The translations under genes and the position numbers were made by a program. A DNA stretch of 64,000 nucleotides from Myxococcus fulvus (GTDB taxonomy: Bacteria; Myxococcota; Myxococcia; Myxococcales; Myxococcaceae). The DNA lies in contig NZ_FOIB01000002.1 of the NCBI RefSeq assembly GCF_900111765.1, positions 124,001-188,000 on the forward strand, given 5' to 3'. The notes under the pieces are model-generated. The model was not told the DNA's origin. It was given only the letters and a program-made list of their open reading frames with translations, and ran no database searches. Shown here one piece after another: positions 1 to 8,062 of this stretch (positions are counted from its first letter, which is position 1; each line of letters begins with the position of its first letter).

Positions 1-1044
1 CACCTGCGCGGCGAACGCCTCGTGCATCTCCACCAGGTCGATGTCCGACAGCTTCAGCCCCGCGCGCGACAGCGCCGTGGGCACCGCGTACACCGGCCCC
101 TGCAACAGCTGGTCGCCCGGGTCCGTGGCCGCGTACGCGTACGAGCGCAGGTAGCCCAAGGGCTCATAGCCCAGCTCCCGCGCCCGCTCCTCGCTCATGA
201 GCAGGAGCGCCGCCGCGCCGTCCGTCAGCGGCGACGCGTTGCCCGCCGTCACCGTGCCGTACTTCCGGTCGAACACCGGCTTCAACTTGCCCAGCGACTC
301 CAGGCTGGAGTCCTCGCGGATGATGTTGTCGCGCGTGGCCGTCTGCTCGTACTTCGGCGGCACCGACACGTGCATCACCTCGTCGTCGAAGCGGCCGTCC
401 TTCCACGCCGCCGCCGCGTTCTTGTGCGACGCCAGCGCGATGCGGTCCTGCTCCTCGCGGGAGATGCCGTTCTCCTTCGCCATCTTCTCCGCGCTCTCCC
501 CCATGGACAGACCCGTGGAGTACTCGGCGATGGCGGGCGGGACGGGCACCAGGTCCTGCGCCTTGAGCTTCTGGAAGGGCTTGAGCTTCTCGCCCAGCGA
601 GCGCCCCTTGGACGCCGCCGCCAGCGCGTGCGCCAGGGGCCGGCTGGTGAACACCGGCGGGTCCGACATCGCCTCGGTGCCGCCGGCGATGGCCACGTCC
701 GAGTAGCCCAGCGCAATCGCGTTGCCCGCCGTCGTCAGCGCCTGGATGGACGTCGCGCACGCGCGCGTCACCGTGGCCGCTTCAATCTTGAGCGGCAGCC
801 CCGCCGCGATGACCACCTCGCGCGCGATGGACGGCCCCGTCAGCGTCGGAATCACCTGCCCGAAGACGAGCTGGTCGATGAGGTTCGGGTCCAGGTCCGA
901 GCGCTGCACCAGCTCCTGGACCACCATCCGCCCCAAATCCAGCGCGGTGAGCCCGGAGAACACCGTGCCCGCCTTCACGAACGGCGTCCGCAGCCCCCGG
1001 ACGATGGCCACCCTCCGGTGACTGTTGCGCTTCTGGCTTGCCAT
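1..1044 (-). CDS. fadI: Acetyl-CoA C-acyltransferase (thiolase, FadI-like), 3' end cut by window
   Basis: Thiolase that cleaves 3-ketoacyl-CoA with CoA in fatty-acid beta-oxidation, or condenses two acyl-CoAs in reverse. 348 residues are visible; the C-terminus lies outside the window. The nucleophilic Cys sits in TRACATSIQ near residue 96, the family pattern GGTEAMSD follows, and the catalytic His motif HEAFA lies right at the window edge. The ATG at 1044 has a strong AGGAGG Shine-Dalgarno at 1055-1061. The N-terminus (RRVAIVRGLRTPFVKAGTVF) resembles FadI, the beta subunit of the trifunctional complex, more than biosynthetic AtoB; this is a family-level inference. A FadJ-like partner would be expected downstream, off the window. 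Confidence 0.93.
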   Translation of the reverse strand, partial: MASQKRNSHRRVAIVRGLRTPFVKAGTVFSGLTALDLGRMVVQELVQRSDLDPNLIDQLVFGQVIPTLTGPSIAREVVIAAGLPLKIEAATVTRACATSIQALTTAGNAIALGYSDVAIAGGTEAMSDPPVFTSRPLAHALAAASKGRSLGEKLKPFQKLKAQDLVPVPPAIAEYSTGLSMGESAEKMAKENGISREEQDRIALASHKNAAAAWKDGRFDDEVMHVSVPPKYEQTATRDNIIREDSSLESLGKLKPVFDRKYGTVTAGNASPLTDGAAALLLMSEERARELGYEPLGYLRSYAYAATDPGDQLLQGPVYAVPTALSRAGLKLSDIDLVEMHEAFAAQV

Positions 1045-1175
1045 GTGTGCCTCACCCTCCTGGACCTCGAGTGGGGCACTTCTAATGAGCGCTGATGCGG
1101 CGCGTCAACCCTCTGTTGATTCAAGAGTCAATCCGCGAGCACTTGGCGCGCGCTCCCCTCCTCCAGCGAGGGAGC

Positions 1176-1209
1176 CACGGGGCGGAGGGGGTGAGTCCTC
1201 CGCCCCGTG
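1176..1209 (-). terminator. Hairpin terminator after the 1251-2747 gene
   Basis: Perfect 13-bp inverted repeat (1176-1188 with 1197-1209, arm CACGGGGCGGAGG) with an 8-nt loop, 42 bp past the stop codon of the secreted-protein gene. No U-tract follows, which is common for hairpin terminators in very GC-rich genomes. Confidence 0.55.
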
Positions 1210-1250
1210 TGCTTCGGTCGTCCCTCACTCACGCGAGGGACGCGGACTGA

Positions 1251-2747
1251 CTACTTCTTCCCGTCGGCCTGCGGTCCCAGGACGATGTCGAAGCGGACAC
1301 CGCCCGCCTCCTCGACCTTGTCGGGCTGCTCGGGGCTGGCCGAGTGCTGGACCACTTCGACGGCGAAGCGGCCCTGCTCCACGGCGGTGCCCTGCGAGAC
1401 GAAGCGGACGTTGACGTGGTGCGCGCCGTCCGCGTCCAGCCACAGGCCATCCAGCCGGGCCCCCTGCGGGTCGACGATGCGCACGGTCTGCTCGCCCACC
1501 ACCTCGAAGCCATGGCCCTCGCGGCCCCAGCGGTCCCACAGCTCGGTGGGCAGCGTGACGAGCACCTGACCACGCTCCAGGAAGGACGGCAGGTCCACGT
1601 CGCCGTTGCGGATCTCCAGGTGCGCCAGGCTCGGCCTGTCCGTCAGCAGGTTGCGCACGCGGAAGTCGAAGTCGCGCACGGGCGCGAAGGGCGACAGGTT
1701 GACGACGTTGACGTTCTTCCACGCCAGGTTGTTGTTCCAGCGCGTGTTGTTGAGCGTGTTGGAGTTGGTCAGCTCCACCAGCGTCATCGGGTCCTGCGAG
1801 GACACCCAGCGCGTCAGCAGGCAGTAGTGGCCCGGCGCGGGCACGCCGTTCCACGGCACCATCACCTCGATGTTGGCGCCCGGGGCGATGCTGGCCACGG
1901 AGATGGAGCCGATGGGCGCCCAGTCCATGGGCCACAGCGCCGCGCCACCCGAGCCCGTGTAGTAGACGTGCAGCGTGCCGCTGGCCGCGTTGCCGATGGG
2001 CGCGAGCGGGCCGTTGTTGCGCAGCGTGACGTAGACGTAGTTCGTCTGGCCGAACTCCGGGTTCTGGTGGCCCACGCAGCCGGCGTTCTGGCACACGCGG
2101 ATGTCCGGGCTCACCCAGATGGGGTCCACCGTCGGCGTGTTGCCGGTGTCGGCGCCGTTGTCCTTCGAGTACACGTCCACGCGGCACTGCGTGACGACGA
2201 GCGTGACGAAGTCCACCGCCGAGTCATCCTGGGCGAAGACGTCCACGAAGCCCTGCGCGTTGAGGGTGGGGATGAGATTCACGCCGCCGGGCAGCGCCGC
2301 CAGGTTCAGCGAGACGGTGCCGGTGGAGCCGAAGGGGATGCCCAGGCTCGTCAGCGAGGCGCCCCAACCCGTGGCCACCTGCGTGCCCGTGGGGCCCATG
2401 AAGAGCAGACCCATGGAGTCGTTGAAGTCACCGTTGCGCACCTGCATGCGCAGCGAGGCGCCACAGATGGGGCCCAGCCGGCGCAGGTTGGTGAAGGTGG
2501 TGGCGAACCACCGGTCGATGCTCGTGTCGTCGAACGGACGCGAGCCCGGATAGGTGTAGTTCGCCGCGATGTAGTTGAGCATGCCGGTGCTGGGCGACAC
2601 CGGCTCGGTCGGCAGGGTGAAGTTGTCCGCGATGCCGTGGGTGAAGGTCTGCGCGCGAGCAGCGCCGCCCCAGGTGAGAGCCAGAAGGGCGAGCATGCTG
2701 AAGACGGTGCTGAAGTGGATTCGGTGATGGGGGTGAGGCGAAGACAT
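1251..2747 (-). CDS. Secreted protein of unknown function with CARDB-like middle region
   Basis: 498 residues. I chose the ATG at 2747 because it has an AGGAG ribosome site just upstream and opens a classical signal peptide (basic start, hydrophobic MLALLALTWGGAARA). A longer in-frame start at 2840 would bury that signal. The mature protein is rich in Asn, Thr and Val with beta-strand-like segments. Residues about 190-340 contain phrases such as YVYVTLRNNGP, typical of CARDB or Ig-like adhesion folds, and a few Cys (CQNAGCVG) that could form disulfides in the envelope. No catalytic motif is evident. It lies 245 bp downstream of hemE beyond a hairpin, so it probably has its own promoter. Function unknown; likely exported and surface-associated. 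Confidence 0.8.
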   Translation of the reverse strand: MSSPHPHHRIHFSTVFSMLALLALTWGGAARAQTFTHGIADNFTLPTEPVSPSTGMLNYIAANYTYPGSRPFDDTSIDRWFATTFTNLRRLGPICGASLRMQVRNGDFNDSMGLLFMGPTGTQVATGWGASLTSLGIPFGSTGTVSLNLAALPGGVNLIPTLNAQGFVDVFAQDDSAVDFVTLVVTQCRVDVYSKDNGADTGNTPTVDPIWVSPDIRVCQNAGCVGHQNPEFGQTNYVYVTLRNNGPLAPIGNAASGTLHVYYTGSGGAALWPMDWAPIGSISVASIAPGANIEVMVPWNGVPAPGHYCLLTRWVSSQDPMTLVELTNSNTLNNTRWNNNLAWKNVNVVNLSPFAPVRDFDFRVRNLLTDRPSLAHLEIRNGDVDLPSFLERGQVLVTLPTELWDRWGREGHGFEVVGEQTVRIVDPQGARLDGLWLDADGAHHVNVRFVSQGTAVEQGRFAVEVVQHSASPEQPDKVEEAGGVRFDIVLGPQADGKK

Positions 2748-2911
2748 GGAGCTCCTCGGGGTGTGGCGGGTTCGGCCGCGCCTGGCCACGTCGGAGAACT
2801 CCAAGTCGAGAAGAAGGAAGGGCGCGCCGCGGCTGGCCACTGAGCAACCGCCGTGCCCGCATGCGCTTCAGAGGATGACGCGCCGCCCGAGGACCTCGCG
2901 GCGAGACATTC

Positions 2912-2941
2912 CACGCCACAGTCCGAGCGAACTGTGGCGTG
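2912..2941 (-). terminator. Hairpin terminator after hemE
   Basis: Perfect 11-bp inverted repeat (2912-2922 with 2931-2941, arm CACGCCACAGT) with an 8-nt loop, about 50 bp beyond the hemE stop codon. There is no T-run. It separates hemE from the secreted-protein gene. Confidence 0.55.
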
Positions 2942-2992
2942 TCCGGTTACGCCCGCGCGCGTGGGGGAGCCACGCCGACATGCGGGAAACCG

Positions 2993-4039
2993 CTACGGCT
3001 TGAGCGTGCCCTGACGCAGCGCCGTGCCCAGGCGGTGCACGGCCTCGACGGCGAACTTCGCGGCCTCGGGGTCCGTGGGCGGGAGGATGCCGTGGCCCAG
3101 GTTGAAGATGTGCCCCACGGGACCTGCGCGCAGGAGGATGTCCTTCACCCGGCCCTCCAGCTCCTCGCACGGCAGGAACAGGTGCAAGGGGTCCAGGTTG
3201 CCCTGCACCGCGACGTCCGGGCCCAGCACCTTGCGGCCCTCGTCCATGGGCAGCGTCCAGTCCAGGCCCACCACGTCCGCGCCCGTGCTCTTGAGCAGGG
3301 ACAGGTGCGTGGACATGCCCACGCCGAAGACGATGACGGGCACGCCCGTGGCCTTCAGCTCGGACACCATGCGCTTCAAGTACGGCAGACAGAAGCGCTC
3401 GTAGTCCCACGGCGACAGCTCGCCGCCCCACGAGTCGAAAATCTGGACGATGCTCGCCCCCGCCTCCACCTGCATCTTGAGGTACGGGATGAGCGTGTCG
3501 GTGAGCTTGCCGAACAGCCGGTGCGCCAGCTCCGGCTGCTCGAACATCAGCCGCTTGATGAGGATGTAGCTCTTGGAGCCGCCGCCCTCCACCATGTACG
3601 CGGCCAGCGTGAAGGGCGCGCCCGCGAAGCCGATGACGGGCACCGAGTCGTTGAGCGCCTTGCGCGTGCGGCGGATGGCCTCCGCCACGAAGCCCGTGCC
3701 CTCGACGGGGTCCGGCACGCCCAGCTTGTCGATGTCCGCCGCGGTGCGCACGGGGTTCGGGAAGTGCGGCCCCTTGTCCCCCAGCTCCAGGTGGATGCCC
3801 ATGGCCTCCACGGGGATGAGGATGTCGGAGAAGATGATGGCCGCGTCCACGCCCAGCCGCGTCACCGGCTGCACCGTGACCTCGGCGGCCAGGTCCGGGT
3901 GCTTGCACAGGTCCAGGAAGGCGATGTTGCCGCGGATGGCCCGGTACTCGGGCAGGTAGCGGCCGGCCTGGCGCATGAGCCACACGGGCGTGGTGTCGGT
4001 GGGCTGGCGGCGCGCGGCGCGGAGGAGTCGGTCGTTCAC
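2993..4039 (-). CDS. hemE: Uroporphyrinogen III decarboxylase
   Basis: Cytoplasmic enzyme that removes the four acetate carboxyls of uroporphyrinogen III to give coproporphyrinogen III in heme biosynthesis. 348 residues, the normal family length. The family signature PVWLMRQAGRYLPEYR is at residues 18-33, followed by the second signature GFAGAPFTLAAYMVEGGGSK near residue 140 and IVQIFDSWGGELSPWDY near residue 200. The start is GTG at 4039. The gene begins only 13 bp after the stop codon of the alpha-amylase gene, so it may be read partly from the alpha-glucan operon. No other heme genes are in the window. Confidence 0.97.
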   Translation of the reverse strand: MNDRLLRAARRQPTDTTPVWLMRQAGRYLPEYRAIRGNIAFLDLCKHPDLAAEVTVQPVTRLGVDAAIIFSDILIPVEAMGIHLELGDKGPHFPNPVRTAADIDKLGVPDPVEGTGFVAEAIRRTRKALNDSVPVIGFAGAPFTLAAYMVEGGGSKSYILIKRLMFEQPELAHRLFGKLTDTLIPYLKMQVEAGASIVQIFDSWGGELSPWDYERFCLPYLKRMVSELKATGVPVIVFGVGMSTHLSLLKSTGADVVGLDWTLPMDEGRKVLGPDVAVQGNLDPLHLFLPCEELEGRVKDILLRAGPVGHIFNLGHGILPPTDPEAAKFAVEAVHRLGTALRQGTLKP

Positions 4040-4052
4040 TTCGGGCTCTCGG

Positions 4053-6533
4053 TCAGTCGGTGCACAGCTTGGAGGTCGACAGCGCCAACAACGGCGGACA
4101 GAGGCGGAGGAAAGGCGGCCCCTTCACGGAGCGCTGTTCCCACGCCACGGGCACCCGCACGGGGCCCTCCTCCGTCTTCAGCTCCGGGACGAACAGCAGG
4201 CGGTTGGGGCCGCCCTCCCAGGAGAACTTCCCCGGGCCGTCCTCTCGCACGAGCTTGTACTCGAAGACCCCGCCCTCGGGCAGCGACAGAGTGACGGCGC
4301 CAGCTTCCGGGCGCAGCGAGCGCTCGGGCTTCCATCCCCCCAGCTCCGGGCCACCGCCCACCACCCGCACCGCCGCGTCTCCCGTCTGGAGCACCACGGT
4401 GCGTCGAGGTCCCTCCCCCTTCCACTCGGTCCGAGCCTTCTCCACCAGCGCCGCGTGGCCGCCCGGCGAAGCCGCCCTGAGCCGCACCAGCGACACCTCG
4501 CCCGGCATCACGTCCACGTGCCAATACGCCGACTCCGCGAGTCGCCCCAGCATGGAGCTCCTTCCCGTCAGCGCCTCGATGCCGTGCCCATCCCCGAGCC
4601 CCGGGGGCAGGAACGCGACGCGCCGCTCGGTCCCGGAGTTGATGCCGACGAAGAACGCGTCATCCGGCGTCACGCGGACGTAGGCGAAGAAGTCCTCCCG
4701 GGCGGCGAGCACCATCGTCTCGCCACGCTGGAGGGCCTCACTGCCTCGACGCGCTTCCAACAACCGGGCAATCCACGCGCGCAGCGGATGGTCCGCGGTG
4801 AAGCGCATGTCGCCCCGGTTCTCCGGCTCCTTCGCGCCAGTGAGCCCCTCTTCGATGCCATACGTCAGCGCCGGCACACCGCGCGCCGTGAGCTGCACCG
4901 CGAGCGCCCGCTTCACCTTCTCCACGTCCCCGCCGCACTCGCTCATCACCCGGGGCAGGTCGTGGTTGTCCAAGAGCGTCACCAGCGACTGGGGAGAAGG
5001 CTGGAACCGGTCATTGAACAGGATGGCGCCCAGGTGCGAAGGCGAGCGGCCCCGGCAGAAGACATCCACCAGCGCGAACGCCAGCGGGAAGTCGAACATC
5101 GTCCCGAAGCGGCCCTCCTTCATCACCCGCGCCAGCAGCACCGGGTCGCCGTCGAGCAGCTCGCCCAGCAGCAGGAAGTCCTTGCCCGCGTGGGCGCGCA
5201 GGTCGTCGTTGTAGCGGGCCCAGAAGTCCATGGGCAGGTGCTTGACGGCGTCCAGCCGGAAGCCCGCGGGCTTCACCGCGTCCACCCACTTCAACGAGTG
5301 CGAGAGCAGGTGCTGGTAGACCTCCTCCTGCTCCACCGCCAGGTCCGGCAGCCCGTGCACGTCGCGCATCACCAGCTCGCGCGAGTCGTTCCAGTTCTCG
5401 ATGGGCCCCAGCCCATGGAACCACTCCGGCTTCTCGCGCGTCAGCCGCGTCTCGTTGCCCACGTGATTGAGCACCACGTCCAGCACCAGGCGCATGTCGC
5501 GGCGGCGCAGCTCCGCGGACAGCTCCTTCAGCAGGGCTTCGTCACCGAAGCGCGGCTCCACCCGGCCGAAGTCCTCCACCCAGTAGCCGTGGAAGGCGCC
5601 GTACCCATGGAACTTGTCGGTCCGCATCTGGAAGACGGGTGAAAGCCACACCGTGCGGACACCGAGCGCCTTGAGCCCGTCCAGTCGGTCGATGACGCCA
5701 CGCAGGTCTCCGCCGTGAAAGGCCTGCGCGTCCTTCGCATCCACCGCCCCGTCGTTCTTCACGTCCCCGTTGGCGAAGCGGTCCACCATCACGAAGTAGA
5801 TGGCGTCCCCCTCCGGCGGCGTCCACTGGCCCCGGTACGGCTGGGGCGCGGGCTTGGCCGGCGGCGGAGGCGGCTCGGTGGGCGTGCTCGTGCCCGGCTC
5901 GATTCCCTCTCCGGCCGGCGCCGACAGACCGGGTACCAGCCCCGGGCCACCGTCCGTGGAAGGCACCAGCATGGGCGAGGCGAGGAACGAGTCGAACAGC
6001 GCGCCCGCCTGTCCCGAAATCTGCCGGGCCACCTCCAGCTGCGCGTCATCCTCGCGCTGCTGGTCGAACTGGAGCGCCGCGCCGTAGTCCGCCGAGTCGC
6101 TCGTGGCCTCCAGCGAGGACGTGGCGCGGTTGGCCGTGGTCTTCACATACACGTCCCATGAGAAGCGCCCGCCCACCTGCCCGAAGAACGTCACCCGCGT
6201 CTCCACCAGGAGCAACAGCGGCGCGTCCCCGGCGCGGGCCTTGAGCATGGCGAAGCGACGCTGCGTGTCCGTCACCTTCGCGAACTCGGCGGCGTACTCG
6301 TCGTAGGGGACCTCGCGCGCCTGGAGGTTGCGCTTGGCCAGCACCTCCGCCACGCGCTGACGCACGCCCTCGGGCACGTTGGACACCGCGCCGCGCCGCG
6401 CGTCATCGCGGATGTACGCCACCGCCACCACCGTCCCTTCCGGCGCCAGCACCGGAGGCCCCTGCCGCTTCAGGCAGCCCGCGGCCACCAGCGCGAGGAC
6501 GAGGGACCACAACCACCGCTGTCTCAGAACCAT
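4053..6533 (-). CDS. Lipoprotein alpha-amylase (GH13) with novel N-terminal domain and C-terminal starch-binding-like domain
   Basis: 826 residues. A lipoprotein signal (lipobox VAAGC, Cys about 20) anchors it to a membrane, probably outward-facing. Residues about 25-195 form a domain I do not recognise, followed by a Pro-rich linker (about 205-235). The GH13 barrel starts near 240 (GDAIYFVMVDRFANGD) and has region I DVVLNHVG, nucleophile Asp in GFRLDAVKH (about 429), acid/base Glu in LLLGELLDG (about 457) and third Asp in LLDNHDLPR (about 523). The last 100 residues (GGPELGGWKPE, FEYKLVRED) look like a CBM20/CBM48-type glycogen-binding sandwich. Expected role: endo-cleavage of alpha-1,4-glucan outside the cell. 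The start overlaps the porin stop by 10 bp, so the two are co-translated. Confidence 0.92.
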   Translation of the reverse strand: MVLRQRWLWSLVLALVAAGCLKRQGPPVLAPEGTVVAVAYIRDDARRGAVSNVPEGVRQRVAEVLAKRNLQAREVPYDEYAAEFAKVTDTQRRFAMLKARAGDAPLLLLVETRVTFFGQVGGRFSWDVYVKTTANRATSSLEATSDSADYGAALQFDQQREDDAQLEVARQISGQAGALFDSFLASPMLVPSTDGGPGLVPGLSAPAGEGIEPGTSTPTEPPPPPAKPAPQPYRGQWTPPEGDAIYFVMVDRFANGDVKNDGAVDAKDAQAFHGGDLRGVIDRLDGLKALGVRTVWLSPVFQMRTDKFHGYGAFHGYWVEDFGRVEPRFGDEALLKELSAELRRRDMRLVLDVVLNHVGNETRLTREKPEWFHGLGPIENWNDSRELVMRDVHGLPDLAVEQEEVYQHLLSHSLKWVDAVKPAGFRLDAVKHLPMDFWARYNDDLRAHAGKDFLLLGELLDGDPVLLARVMKEGRFGTMFDFPLAFALVDVFCRGRSPSHLGAILFNDRFQPSPQSLVTLLDNHDLPRVMSECGGDVEKVKRALAVQLTARGVPALTYGIEEGLTGAKEPENRGDMRFTADHPLRAWIARLLEARRGSEALQRGETMVLAAREDFFAYVRVTPDDAFFVGINSGTERRVAFLPPGLGDGHGIEALTGRSSMLGRLAESAYWHVDVMPGEVSLVRLRAASPGGHAALVEKARTEWKGEGPRRTVVLQTGDAAVRVVGGGPELGGWKPERSLRPEAGAVTLSLPEGGVFEYKLVREDGPGKFSWEGGPNRLLFVPELKTEEGPVRVPVAWEQRSVKGPPFLRLCPPLLALSTSKLCTD

Positions 6534-8023
6534 CCTTCGGCCTCGATGGCGACCACCGAGTGCCAGTGGCGCTCAGGGCCGACGTACTGGTTGTACTGGT
6601 TCAGGCTGTCCACGAACGAGTTGCCGAACGCCGCGTGCTGCGACGAGTACTGCAAGCCATACAGGAGCCGCAGGCTGGGGCGCGCGTAGATGCCGCGACC
6701 GGTGGGGTTGAGCACCACGCCCACCTTGCCCTGCCACGTGTCGCGCGTGTCGCTGTCGCCGAACTCCAGGCCGCGCGCGTCGGGGATGCCGCGCGTGCTG
6801 GTGAACACCGAGTCCACGTGGTTGCGGTACGCGTTGCCGTTCTGGCTCTTCTCGCGCGCGATGCTCGTCTCCATCAGGAGGTGCACGCGCTCGGTGAGGA
6901 AGTACTGCAGGCGCACCACCGTGGACGCGATGATGCGGTCATCGTCGCCCGGCTTGATGGCGTTGTCGTTGTTGTAGGCGTAGCCCAGCCACACGCCCCA
7001 CAGCGCCTCGAGCTTGTCGGGGATGAGCTTGATGTACGCCTCGTTGCCGAGCGACGCCTCGTAGCGCTCGTCGGTCTGGTCCGCGATGAACACCGTCCAG
7101 TCGCGGTTGCGGTAGCGCTCCGTGTAGCCCTGGTCCGGGTGCTTCTTCTCGAACGTGAGGTAGAGGTTGTCCCAGATGAGCGGCCCCAGCCCGCCGAAGC
7201 CCACGTAGCCGATGGCGCGGTAGGACAGCGCGCTGCGAGGCGCCAGGTCCGGCACCAGGTAGTCCTCCAGGCCCGGGTTGGCCTCGAAGTAGCGCTGCAC
7301 CACCTCCCGGCGCACGTAGTCCTCGTAGTTGACGTACTCCGAGCGGTACAGCGCGTTGCGGTTGCCCTGCACCTTGGGCTCGTAGCCCAGCTGGCCGCGC
7401 AGGCCGACCTCCAGGTGCCCGGGAATCAGCCGGTAGCGGAAGGACGCGGCGCCGGTGAGCACCGTGTTGTACTTCTGGGGACGCAGCGTGTAGCCGCTGT
7501 CACCCACCGCGAGCAGCACGTCGTAGCGGTCCCCCTGGTACGTGCCCGACAGGCCCACCGTGTCCCAGAGCAGCGTCGCCGGGCGCTGGTCGTAGATGTG
7601 CAGGTCATTCCAGCGGTCCTCGAGCGTCCCCAACTGCCACGTCACGCGGTCCAACAGGATGTTGCCCGCGCGCACGAAGAGGTAGTCGGCGCGGAAGTTG
7701 AGGAACGAGCCGTTGCCCGGGTCCGCCGAGCGGAACGAGGTGCCGGAGAAGCGCGAGTGCACCTCCGCCCAGACCTCGTCGGAGCCCGGCGCGGCCTGGA
7801 GCACGTCCAGCCGCAGGTTGAGCTCGCCGTAGGGGCTCTCGTTGAGGAGCCGGCCGTAGAGCCAGTAGTAGCCCAGCTGGCCGGAGCCGCCCGAGAAGTC
7901 CGGGCGGGTCATGATGCGGAAGTAGCCCGCGGCGCCGAAGCGGTCTCTCGTGGCGTCGGCCAGGGTGACGAGCGGGAAGAGGAGCAACAGGAGGGCGCCG
8001 AGGCGCGCTGGCAGGACTCGCAT
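6524..8023 (-). CDS. Outer-membrane porin, maltoporin-like role
   Basis: 499 residues from the ATG at 8023, which opens a signal peptide (MRVLPARLGALLLLLFPLVTLA). An in-frame upstream start at 8047 would add eight residues ahead of it. The mature protein alternates short hydrophobic and polar strands (YRLIPGHLEVGLRGQLGYE, WGVWLGYAYNN) and ends in Trp-Phe, the C-terminal aromatic signal recognised by the BAM machinery. It is rich in Tyr, Trp and Arg, as sugar porins are, but I cannot assign it to LamB from sequence alone. It sits between the isoamylase and amylase genes, so it is likely the outer-membrane channel for the oligosaccharides they release. Confidence 0.82.
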   Translation of the reverse strand: MRVLPARLGALLLLLFPLVTLADATRDRFGAAGYFRIMTRPDFSGGSGQLGYYWLYGRLLNESPYGELNLRLDVLQAAPGSDEVWAEVHSRFSGTSFRSADPGNGSFLNFRADYLFVRAGNILLDRVTWQLGTLEDRWNDLHIYDQRPATLLWDTVGLSGTYQGDRYDVLLAVGDSGYTLRPQKYNTVLTGAASFRYRLIPGHLEVGLRGQLGYEPKVQGNRNALYRSEYVNYEDYVRREVVQRYFEANPGLEDYLVPDLAPRSALSYRAIGYVGFGGLGPLIWDNLYLTFEKKHPDQGYTERYRNRDWTVFIADQTDERYEASLGNEAYIKLIPDKLEALWGVWLGYAYNNDNAIKPGDDDRIIASTVVRLQYFLTERVHLLMETSIAREKSQNGNAYRNHVDSVFTSTRGIPDARGLEFGDSDTRDTWQGKVGVVLNPTGRGIYARPSLRLLYGLQYSSQHAAFGNSFVDSLNQYNQYVGPERHWHSVVAIEAEGWF

Positions 8024-8062
8024 GGACGGGCCCCGCTTATAGCGCACCTCGCCTGCCTGCCC

